Shown here piece by piece: positions 46,326 through 57,794 of a stretch of DNA of 64,000 nt (position 1 is its first letter; each line of letters opens with the position of its first letter). Both the position numbers and the translations under genes were made by a program. The DNA comes from Cubamyces lactineus (Eukaryota > Basidiomycota > Agaricomycetes > Polyporales > Polyporaceae). A model generated the notes under the pieces. That model was given only the letters and a program-made list of their open reading frames with translations. It had not been told where the DNA came from and did no database searches. The stretch covers positions 62,001-126,000 of the forward strand of contig JACDTU010000001.1 of assembly GCA_022376465.1 (NCBI GenBank), given 5' to 3'.

Positions 46326-49300
46326 TCGAAGAAGACAAGTGCAAGAAGAACTGTCGTCGAATTTTGTTGCTCGTCGTCGAAGGGCTGGACGTGCCAAGGC
46401 TGCGGTCCCGGGTGCGGATGCGGGCGCGGCTTTGCGCAGGCGGATTCGAAGTCGTAGTCGAAGTTAAAGTCGGACTCGGACTCGCAGGCTTGATATCAGA
46501 TGTTATGCGTACGGGTTGGTCGCGCGCGACGTGTTTGCCGGTACTTGGTACTTGCTGCTTGCTGTCAATGACGACGTCCAACTGTTCCTGATCGTTTGTT
46601 GCTCTCTTTATCATGCGTTGTGTGTTCAAAATGTCTGTTGCTGCTCAGTGCTTGAAGTCATGGATGCTCAATTTCCTTCCCTTAACGAAGTGGCGTGTAC
46701 ACGCTGTCATCGGGAGGTGTGTATGGCTTCTTCGTCAAGTACTATAGATCGCAGCTTCGCTCGGTCTGTCGGCGTGCTGGCTTGTAATCATAATGGTTAC
46801 GAGTTGCTCAAGAGTCGACATCTGCAATGAAGGTTAATTGAGTACTAAGAGACGTCGGCACTGATGACTTGCTCGTCAACCTCTCCGTCTCCCTGTCTAC
46901 TTGTCTCCTCGGGAGGACCTAGTGCGTCTCTAGATACCCACAATTCATCAACGTTCAATCGACATCGACCCCATGGCCCATGGGTCACACATCTTGCAAC
47001 CCGTCTGACGCGAACTCCACTGCGACCGCGGCCGGTCCCGCAATCACAAGTTCTTCCTATTAACGCTGCAGTTCGCAGTCTGGACGTCCGTCCGAAACTG
47101 GGAGTTCCACCGTCGTATGTGGCAATCTGTCTCACATACATACGCATACGATCACGCTGTGCACATGCGCGTGCACAGACTCAGAGCGCGGAAGCACGGT
47201 GAGCCGTGCCCCCGCGCATTGAATACTGTAATGGATATTGAGCTACCGCCCGGCATTACTAGTCAGCAGCCTAAGCAGTGGGCATCGTGAAACACCATCT
47301 CGCGGAGGCATTATATTGGATATCTTCTGCGCCTTCTTGAGATTTATGGGCCGAACCTGCGATCCCGCCACTGCGATGCGAGTGTTGATTCAGGTGCTTC
47401 CTCTTCAAGGACGACTAATATATCGCTGTGGCGAGCTTCGACGAACGTCCGCTCTCAGGCTCAGGCTGACAGAGAGTAGAGCATGAGATCTTGGAGGTGG
47501 ATGGCAATATCAAAGAAGGTATCATGTATCATATGCCAGGTCGTGTGGCCTGTGGCCAGACGGCGCGGGAAGATGACGACGGCGACGTCTGTACAGAGTT
47601 TCAGCGATTCAGAGAAAATTAGCCCGAACCTGGAGGGCTGGAACAGAACGAGAGGCGAATTCAGAGGCCGCCCAGATGCAGCCAGATGTGATCATATGCA
47701 TGCACTTAGGTCCCAGTGTACTGGCAGCACCGCGGTGTGCGGTGTGCGGTGTACCGGGGTAACGTACAAGGGCCGCGTTCGCACGCTCTCGGCTCCGATG
47801 CGGTCGCACTCCCCCGGACCAGTGCCCCTCCCATTGCGGGCGATCGAGGCACACGCCCCGTGCGGCGGGCTGCGATTGGCTCGTTCGGCTCCGAAGACAG
47901 GGGCAGCGAGGGAGCGCTGTGCGCCAAGGCGCGGGGAAATGTCAGACGCTGGACGCTAGTGCTAAACGGGGAAACGGGTCAAGTTGGAAATGGCTGCACG
48001 TACGCCCGCGGGGTGCCGGGGGCATCTTCATCATCATCATTGTCTGGTTGGTGGCTTGTGATCTGTTGAGGCTCGTCGGGCTCGGAGGAGAGAGGTGTTC
48101 GATCAGATTCTTGGTGTTGCTGAATGCGGAGCCTCCGTACAGATAGGCTGTATATATGCTATTGACGACGGTGTTGTTTCGGAGCGTTTCGGGCATGCCA
48201 ATAGAATATACCACAGATATTGAAGGACCCGAGTTCGTAGACGGCGAGGATTCTCAGCTCAGGCCGTTTTACGACCCATGAGGCACCAATATTCGAGACA
48301 GAAGGTGGTGTTCCGTGCGTATAGAGTGCTCGTAGAAGTGTATGTCATAGGCACGCCGCAGAAGTTGCACCAGGCGATAGCAAGGACATACAGAGAGGTC
48401 GAACAATCCACGCTCGGCCTCTGAAAATTTGTGAGACGTTCCACGGGTGAAAGTGACAGCAGACTCTGCGAAACGGATTGCCGCCTATGGAACGTCCTTT
48501 TTGTGTGTTCTTTCGGAAATTGGTTTGTGGAACGCGGGAGCGGCGGTTTACAGCGCTAGGCCGCCGGGGCCGCCGGAGATGGTTCATGGGCCCCTCGTGA
48601 CGTATGCCCGTTCGCACAGGCTCGAGACCTCGGTCAGGTTCCACGTCCCGGCGGTGACGGCGACGCCATTCCACCATTCAGCCCTCGTCGTCCTCGTCGC
48701 GCTCGAGCCCAACGCGTACGTACACCCTTACGGCAGCAGGGAAGGGTGCTGCTCGAGGGCGTTGCGTTATCCGCACCCTTGCCCTTGGACTCGACGCCTC
48801 CGCGTGCGACGACGCGCGAGCGGCCAGGCCCCGCAGCAGCTTTCCCCCCTGGGGACGATCGGCCGGCTGTTTCGTTCATTCATGGAGTCCACGATCGAGG
48901 AGAATGTTACCTGGGAAAACGAATGGGTCATACGGGGCACCTGAGGGCCGCCTAATGGCCACACGCGCTTGCCCCGTTGCACCGTCCGTTGCCCGCAAGC
49001 ATGGAAGAACGTTGTCGGTCGGGGTAGTTTCCCGTTGGGCTCCCGGGTCGGCCTTCGGACTGGCCGGGATGGGCGATGTGGTCGTTCGCGCTGACAGTTG
49101 ACTTGTCTCTGTCGACTCCCGCCGAGGAGGAGATCGACGGGTTTCGTACGGTAACGGGTTCATCTTGCACGATCTTGCTTGGGCTCGGCCGGCTGGGCAG
49201 GGCCTTTTAGGTTCGAAGAGGCTCTTCGCCCATCCAGCTGGAAATTCCATACCGCGCCGACTTGGTAGAACGAAACCTGAGCAGCAGACGATGCGACGGT

Positions 49301-51974
49301 CCGAGCCGCGGAAATTCCGACGCGAGTGCGCTAGAAGCCGCGAAGCCGCACGCAGGAGGGTGGAGGGTGGAGACTCGTCGCTGTCCGACCAGCCAGGGGT
49401 ATTATCCAATACCCAACCTTACTGAGTCTGCCCCATGAGACTCAACTGTTGAGATCCCGCTCGAGCGCATGCCGTGGCATCCCACCCCTCCTGCCGTGCG
49501 CCGTGCGCATCGTCGTCGCCCACTGGCGACCAGGCCCCCGTCCATGCAGCTACGTTGGCACTAGGTACCTGAACGCGTGAGCGGGAGTGAGAATGCGAGG
49601 GCGCGCCGCAGTCGCGACGTTGGGAAGTGTATGTAACGCGTCCGCTGTCCGTCAATGCTGGGCGATGGGGAATGGCAGGCGGTAAATGGCCCTGTCTGAT
49701 AGCAATGTATACGGCTTCGCCGCTCAACGCTCGTACGCGCAGCGCGTGCTCGTGTGGCAGCTGAGAGTTGAGGACCACGCCGTGCTTTCAAGGTGCCGGG
49801 AGGTTCCTGGAGAAAGATGGAGAATGAAAGGAGAGCGGTCTGGGGTCCGAGTCCGACGGCGCGATCGCTCGATTGATCAACGCGCGCGATCAGTCGAGGG
49901 AGCGTTGCTGATCGTGGAACTGGAATGTCGACCTCGACGAGCGCCACAGCAGCGGCAGCGCACTCGACGCCTACCCTCCTCCCATAAAAGGCAAGTCTCC
50001 ACGCAAAGTCTCGGCCGCTGCCACCTCAACTGCTGCGCACCTCTCCCAAATCTCTTACCCGGCGCGGGCCCAGTCGGCTTGAGCTGTGCCGTATGACCGA
50101 CATCTATCTTCATGCCCAAATCCATACCTCCAGTTCTCTCGCTCGTTTCGGTCGCGTTGCCACCGTGGTTACGAGGGCTCGAGTTGGCCTCTAGCGTCAT
50201 CCAGCGAACCAACCACGCTGTGGCTTTTCTATTGGTCTCGTTTACGCACCTTAACCGCCTTCGCTCATTTGTTGGACGGCTGCGCCTCGCGGTCGCAGCG
50301 GATCTGCCCCTCTCGAGAAGGAACGTCGACATCTCCACATAGCCGCAGAAGAAGCCCGGCAGCCCAACAAAGAGTCGAGCCCCGCCGTCATTTCGGTTGT
50401 TCATCGCGCAGCAGCAGCATTAGCAACCAGCGCTCGGGAATTCTGCCCGAGCGAGCACTCCGAATCGCGGCGGTCTTGTGCACCGTGAACGTTTCCTGCA
50501 CGGTCGAGACGACCAGACCCTGTTCACGACGCGGCTGCCTGACACGGCTTGACATCGTCAGCGCTGCCCTCCTGCGGCCCTCGTAGACCTCGAGGGAGGG
50601 GAACCTGACGCTTGGCGCGGCCCGCCGTCTTCTCGAGACGTCCCAAGGCTCCCGCCCCGGCACCGGGCCAGCGACCTGCCCGCGGAATAGCCTTTTCACG
50701 CATTGACACGCCGCACCGTCCCATTCAATCTCCCCGTGTGAGCCGATCCAGACGGTCACAGAGAGAACCAGGAGTGGCGTAACCATCTGACCCCGGCGCA
50801 TGCTGTGTTCTATCCCATTCGCATTCGCATTCACTTGCAGCCCAAGGTTCGCGCTCAGCCTGCCTCCCGCCGCATCCGGCGCGCGACTTCCCCACGAGTG
50901 CATCTACGCGGCTGCCACAGGGCATGCGCGAAGTGTGAACACACCGTTGACGGCCCCGGCTGCGCGTCCGCAGACCGACGACCTTATATTAGATAATCAG
51001 GTCCGGGGTGGGGGGCAGGAGGGGCTAGCGCGTCCCGCGAAGAGCCGGGCGGGGAGGAGGAAGGCACGCACGTCACGCGTGTGCGTCTCTCGCCCAGTGG
51101 GAGGAACTTGGGGGAAGGGGGGACGTAGCGCTGGCGAGATTGCATCTGCGACGGTGCATCTGGGATCATTCCACCCCTCTTTCGAGTTTCGATTCGATAT
51201 ATCTCCCCAATTCCAATCGCGCGGGCGTGTGCCGAGCCTCGGTACCTCATTTGTTAAGAGAACCTGAGGCGGTCCACCCTGCCCCGGGCCCGGCACAACG
51301 GTTCGCTACGGACGGAGGCGACGAACCGTTCGCTTCTGGAACCCAAAAATTACTCGGCGACCGTTGGGAGGAGTCGTGCGCGCGCGCGGCCGCGCGCACA
51401 GATCACGGTCGGAGTCTGTTGCGGACGAACGAGGGCAGGAGGGCATGTCGTAATGCGTCTGCACGCTCGACCGACCCGCCTCGCTCTGGTTCCGTGCGCA
51501 GACGCAGTGATATATGACCCCCGCGCGCGGGATGAGGGGAGTCCCTTTCCCCGCGCCAGTCCTCCGACTTCCAAGCGTCTGCCGTGTGTGTGGTGCCTCC
51601 CCCTCCGTTCACCGGATCGCCACCTCCACCGTCGACGCCGCTACTCAACAATCGCTCCATTGGCAGCCCCTCTTGGAGCTTGCCTCAGAACCAGCAGCGG
51701 ACACACGCACCCGCACATCCGAGCATTTCTACTCCCACCATACTATATACACACATCGACCCTTTCGGACGACAAGCGTCCCCGAATATTGCTGCGTATA
51801 CGCCGGACTTTCCGTTTATCCGTAAGCTCTGTTCTTACAGCACCACGTCGCCGGCGTGCGGTCAGCTGAGCGCGTCGCCCCACGCAGACCACTCCCCGGC
51901 TCACCCAGCCAGACGGCCTTTATTTTGACGTGAATCGCCCGCGATCCCGTCCGACGCTTTTGCACCGCGACTCG

Positions 51975-54222
51975 ATGGCCCTGGGCGCAAGCCGCTCTGC
52001 ACGCATGTCTTCCGGCCTCCTCCTCGTGCGTACGCCTCCCTCCTGCTCACTGTCTGCCCCGCTGCGTCCACGTCCATGCTCGCGGTGGTTGGCCGCTGTT
52101 GCCACTACTCGGGCTTGGCGTGGAGCGGCTGTATTCGAGGCGGACTCGTTCTCACTGGAATTAACTAATTCGCTTTTTTGGCACACCGCAGGACCCTCTG
52201 CCCTCTCCGACGACGGAGCCCGCGACCCCGAATGGGACGCGTTTCCGCCCGTACGCGAGCCCGGACCACCATGTTACGAAGGCGCGGTACATCACCAGCA
52301 ACGACCCGCGCGGGTACATGTGAGTGTGGCGCGGTGCCCTGGAGGCGTTTGTGCGGCGGCTGATCCGCACGTTCCATAGCCCCGTATACGAGTACCCGCT
52401 CAACGGCCAGTGGATCATGCTCGACATGGACGATGGCTACGTGCTTTGGACGGGCATCTGGAAAGGTCGGTTGACCGTCGCTTGGCTCGCTTTGTGGCTT
52501 GAACTGACCGTTTATATCGCATTGGCAGCACTTGGAAATTCCAAAGGTGCGGTCGTCGTGCCCACCGTCGCCCGAGCTTGCCTTTGACATCACTCTTGCA
52601 GCTGACATCGTGAAGATCATCGACTCGCAGCCCGACCTCGCCGCTCAGTTGCGACGGGTGCGTGGCGGATACCTCAAGATTCAAGGCACATGGATGCCCT
52701 ATGAGATCGCACTCCGCCTTGCCCGCAGGTACGTGTATCTTCCTTGACAGCGTCCCGCCAAGTTCGCCGTACTAACCCTCCACAGGGTCGCCTGGCCAAT
52801 ACGCTACGACCTTGTCCCCCTCTTCGGGTACGCTACTGTCCGCGCAAATTAGCCGCTTGTTCCTCGGGAGCTGACGCGCATGTTTAGACCAACCTTCCCA
52901 GACACTTGCCTGCCTCCCGACAGCCCTGGCTATGGCCAAATCTCGAAACCGGGCACAGGCAGGCGGCGTACACGCCGCAACGCACAGCCGACTGAACTGC
53001 CGTCAGACTCCAGACATGACTGGGCGGTGTTCTCCACAGGGGATTCGGCTCCCCCGAGCATGGGCCCTCCCCCTGCTCGCGGCTCACTCTCCCTCTCGCA
53101 CACGTTTGCCACAACGCATGCAGGGAGAAGGTCGTTTGACGGATCGGACGCTCGTGGAGACCAGAGCGACTCTCCGGTTATCCTGCACGTCCCGTACGTG
53201 GAGCGGGAACGACCCCACCTCTCTCCAACGTTGTCAAGGAGAAATTCGCCGCCGCTCGACACGACGGCCAGCGTGCGCTATTCGCCGTACCCGAGCCCTC
53301 TGTCGTCTACCGCGTCCCGCTTCGCGCACTCTGCCACACATGGACTGACTTCTGCGGACATATCTCCGACGTCGTCGCGGCCACCCGTAGCGCGGGCCTC
53401 TGGCGCGCTTCCCGTCGGCGAGACGATCAAGTTGCCGCCCATCCGGCCACCCAGCGGACGCGCGAGCGAAGACGAGAGCTCGTTCCACCTTCCTCCGATC
53501 TCCTCCATGGACAATCTCCGAGAAGCGCAGTGCGGCGAGCCCATGGCTGTCCTCCGGCGCCTACAGGAATCGAGTGGCGAGCCGCTTGAGCCCAGCGCTC
53601 CTCGCTCTCGGGGGCCGACCGCTGAGATGTTGACGCAGCAGCGGCATAGCCTGGCAGTAATGGCAGATCCCGTGTATAGATTGTAAGAGCGGCTCCATTG
53701 CCCTTCCCAATGCTCTGAGTGACGACGTGGTGCTCATCCATTCATCATTCCTTCTCTTACAGGTCCGAGTCGTCCTCTAGCACCATTGCTAGCGTGAGCG
53801 TCGGCGTTACCTCGAGCTCGAGGACGCATGGAGGTGACCAGCGGACGCCGCTCAGTGCAGTCGCCGCGTTGCCATCGCTCTCGTACCCGCCCCTTACCAG
53901 GCACACACCACTCCACATTCGCGACCAGCACGAGCAGCAGCCTCGGTCTGCAGTGGATCATCCCGAGCCAATTTCTCCGGGCGCTGCCCGAGGACCCGAG
54001 CGCGATGATCGCCTCACGCAGTCGATGCCGCCCTCCCCGTATCTCGACGCGTCGCGTACAGACTACCGCACCCGCTACGAGGACTCCTACCGTCGGCCAA
54101 TGCCGCTGCCGCAAGAACGAGTGCTTGCTCGCCACGAACGGCCTCTCAGCCCACCGCCGTCGGCTACGAGCGCGGGCAGTTCCCCTTCGGATCCTGTCAG
54201 GACATCCTGGCGGCCTTGGTAG
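51975..54222 (+). CDS. KilA-N (APSES-type) DNA-binding transcription factor
   Basis: Nuclear regulator of the APSES/KilA-N group. Eight exons, 51975-52025, 52192-52319, 52380-52465, 52529-52546, 52602-52728, 52786-52827, 52888-53682 and 53763-54222, sum to 568 codons plus stop. The first exon (MALGASRSARMSSGLLL) is inferred from phase and donor quality and is the weakest part. The DNA-binding domain covers about residues 60-165: VYEYPLNGQWIMLDMDDGYV, LWTGIWK, then ALGNSK (a 6-codon exon) ADIVKIIDSQ, RRVRGGYLKIQGTWMPYEIA, RVAWPIRYDLVPLFG and PTFPDTCLPPDSPGYG. The remaining 400 residues are Ser/Pro/Arg-rich and disordered. No ankyrin repeats, unlike Swi4/Swi6/Mbp1; it is closer to the fungal KilA-N regulators with Xbp1- or Bqt4-like layout. 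Confidence 0.88.
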
Positions 54223-57200
54223 CAGACGGCACCAAGCTCTCGACACACCCACATCCTATCTATACAACACTAGACTCGGCTCGCCCACATCGGACTCTGC
54301 CCGTCTGCCTGACACAGCAGGATGCGGCCAAGACGACGCCGACGCCAACTCGGCCAATGGCCGGAGGCGCAATGCAGGCTTTCACGTAAATTATACCAGT
54401 TCTAGTTCTGTCGCTGCTCCTGCTTCGGACTGTACATGTGTGTCATGTTTTCCCATTTGCTCTACGTATCTTAGCTGCGTGCCATTGTAGTCACTAGGGG
54501 CGTGTGCGCCGCGCGCGTCGTGTAATGTACTAGTCTATACCGGGCGGCCAGGGTCGCTTTTCGCGGTGCTGTACCAGGATTGTAAAGTTGGCATGATGAT
54601 GCGCACCTGATCACGCCGATGATGACGAACTCGAAACTATGCGCAGGGCCCGCGAAAACGCAGTGTGCTCGGCCTTCCCGCTCCCAGCATTCAGGTCCCA
54701 CCGTCCATGCGAGCTTTCCCAGGGAACGTTCTGCTCGGGCTCTTACGCGAGGGTGTCGTTCGTGTAACCACAGAAACTCCCCTGGGACCGCTCTGATCGT
54801 CCCATGATGCACGACGCGCACGTCCTGATATGTCTTTATTTGACGCGCTTCCAGTGTGCCCAATTTTGCCGACGCAGCCCTCCGTCGACGTCTATTTTTC
54901 GCAGGCCCCGGCGGTGGGCACTCGAGCGACCCGCGAGCGCGCTCCCACCGTGTCAATGTCCTGGGAATGCCATATGCTATCGGGACCGAGAGTACGAGGG
55001 CCCATCAGCGGTGGCCATGTGCCTTGCTCACCCACGCTCGTCCCCGTCGAGGTCTTAGGCCGGAGAAAGCGGTGGTAGACAGCGCGAGGAGTAAGTCTCT
55101 GGCGCAGTGCGTGGCTTGCGCGTGCCTCCCGCCGCACTGAATCCTTGACGCCAGGGCCGGGTGGCGTTGGCACCCTCGATCGAGGGCGTGCACGGAGACG
55201 GCCTCGGGACGGACCTGCTTCGCACCGCAGGGCTGATCGAGTGCTCAATCCGTGCGGCGAAGGCACTGGAGTCTGGCAGCTCAACGCACGCGCGCTGCGC
55301 TCTAGACGCCGTAATGGATGACACCACCGCGCGTCAACCGGGGAGGTTAGCCTTTTGGACCCGAGCGTCGACAATTGAGCAAGGCAGCAGTCGGCCAGTA
55401 GCAGCTCCGCCAAGCGGAATCGCTATCGGCCGCAGAGCACCCTCGAATTGAAGCAGCCACGCTGGGCCCGCCCGGTTCGTCAGGTTCGGCCTGCCAAGAT
55501 GTGAAAATGATTATCAGGTAATGCAACTCTGCAGGTGGGTCGTTGCCACGCCTGGAGGGGCAAGAGAGGCCTGGAAAGACCGCGGAGCGCATCCTAGCGC
55601 ATTCCTACCCTTGTGACTTTAGGTTTCTCCCTCGGGAGGGGGCGCCGGGAGGCCGACACTCGGATGGGTACGAGGCACATAAGGGCTGTGATGGTCGGTA
55701 TGTCTCCACCGGAGAAGGCGTTGTGGGGAGATCACTCGTCCAAAGCCACGGGGCGGGAATGTGAGGGAATAGAGGGGGCTGCTTGAGCTAGTCAGATTGA
55801 CGGGAAGACCAAGTTGACGAAGCTCTCCCGCCGCCCAGGAGATTGTAACATACCATGTGTGCCTGGGCGGTCCGCCGAGCGCGCCGGGCACCCATGGCTC
55901 ACGGAGATGGGGGCAATTCGCACTCAACCAATTAAAGCGGACCTTAGAAAGGTCAATAGCGCCGTGGCTGGTTGCCCCGGCTCCAGGACCGCGATCTGTT
56001 GATCGACGACTTTGACTGAGCACATTGAGAGGATCATGGGTTTTCTCCCGCACGTTCCTTTGGAACGATGAAGAGCAGCGGAGCTCGGTATAGAAACCAG
56101 AAGTCGACGCGTAGGAGCCACCGCTGCGGAACGATCGCTCACATGGGCGTGAAGTCGCAACGCAGGCCGAGATTCGTCACCATGTACATGACGTACGAGA
56201 AGCCGTCGTGCTGAGTTTATGGCATGAAGAGCCACGATTCTATGGAGCTCCGCGTCAGGCGACTGTCCTGCTCGAGAGGCATATACGAGATGGTGGCTGA
56301 ATGAACCGATCAACGTCAGTCGTGCTCAGACAGCTTTGTCATGGTGTCTTCGTCGAAGCCGTTGATGAGCGGAAGCCGGGGAAGTTGAGGGTCGGGCATG
56401 CTTCCTTCTTTCGGATGCACCGTGACCACGGGTGACCGAGGTGTGCGAGAGCTCCAACCGTGGGCATCAGCAGAAGCGCTATCAAAGTTTCATTTGAACA
56501 CAGAGGGCTAGAGGGTCTACACGGAGAGTACTCACTCGCTCGAAGCCTCCACACTACGGAGCAATGGTCCATCCGAGACAGATGCCTGTTGAGGGCTGAA
56601 TATAACGAGCTTCTAGTCTGCTGGCATATGCATATCCGGCTTTCGGTCCTTCCAGACGGTTCTCCCTGCTCGTTAGGACTCGGGAGCTGAGGCATGTGCG
56701 CATCGCCCGAAGAAGCCCTTCTCATGAACATGTGAGCGACTCGCAAGATCTGGGTATAATAGTTCAATCTGCCACTGATTCCCAGCAAAGTAAACGAACC
56801 TGCCTAGAACGGTTGCTTATGGCTTTCGGCATATTTATCACTTCACATATGCGGTGTTGCCGACAAAACTGCGGAAGGAGCGCTCCCAGCCTAGCGATCA
56901 ATGGAGGCAGCTTGGGGGCCAGTATCAGTGTGGTGTGTTATACCCGTCAAAAACGCTCAAGAGCCCGTTGATGGCAAGGTCACTGCTAGCAGGCTTGCAG
57001 AAACAGTTCGAGAGGAGGATAGCACCCTGGCTACGCGGAGTGATAAGTACCTGTCAATTAGACTTAAGCTTCGCGCACAGTCTCCGATGCTGTCCACATG
57101 GTTGTCCACGGCTGTACTGAGCGGTGTAATGTGGGACTTATTCCCTCTGCAGCAAGGGGGCGTCAAGATAGTGAAAGGCCCGTATTTGGAGCAAAACGCG

Positions 57201-57794
57201 GACCGTACGGATACTCGTACCTCCGGGCCCTTAAGAGAACTTACCGTTGTCCAGCATTTGTATCAAATCACGGTCGGAGGCACATTGGGTATTCATAACA
57301 ATAGATTTTTAGATGCACTCACTGTGAGTACTCCAATGATTATCAGGAATGCTTGTCGCAAATCATGAAAAGAGCATCAGCTAAGACTGACCATTGGCAG
57401 GACTCGTTCGACGGTGCGACGTTGAGCGCTGAGCGAACCTAAGCTTAGGCGCCGCTATGTACCGAGGTGTGCCGTGACTGTGACGATACTCGGTCACGGT
57501 ATGCATTCGTCACTGTGGCTCGCGAGGTTGCCGCGGCTCACTAACTTCATGTTCTACGCTCTCGATTGCTGATCAGACTGCCTACAGTCACTGCTGATAA
57601 GTCTCGGTACGTCTAGTGATACTGTGAGCTGCAAGTCTGTGCTAACTTTACGTGTAGTTTGTCCGCCTTTGTAGTAGTATCGACAGGACGGCGCCCAGAG
57701 TGCAATCAGGTCGGATACTAGCTCCTTATTGTCGCGCGGAAGAGAGTGTACGGGCATACCGAGGTCCAGGCAAGAGTTATCTTACCGCTAAGAA
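54223..57794. other. Unassigned stretch of 3.6 kb
   Basis: No supported gene. Frames at 56339-56788 (minus) and 56901-57368 (plus) are open for about 150 codons each but carry no motif, and the two strands look equally coding-like. Possible gene relics here could not be resolved. Confidence 0.4.

Larger units (their letters stand above)
46054..51974. other. Gene-poor stretch of 5.9 kb
   Basis: No supported gene between ODC and the KilA-N regulator. It contains a 15-nt direct repeat (46078-46092, 46120-46134), a TCG/CGT trinucleotide-rich segment at about 46258-46325, and GC-rich sequence with many long spurious frames on both strands at 48-51.9 kb. The right part may be the promoter and long leader of the KilA-N gene. 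Confidence 0.5.

Noticed and set aside
49877..50903. Several 160-175 codon frames in the gene-poor stretch
   Set aside because: High GC removes stop codons; both strands look alike and composition is Arg/Ser-biased noise.
56339..56788. 149-codon minus-strand frame, considered as a membrane-protein relic
   Set aside because: The hydrophobic pattern did not match DUF6533/DUF6534 blocks in order.
56901..57368. 155-codon plus-strand frame
   Set aside because: No recognisable motif or splice partner; the opposite strand is equally open.
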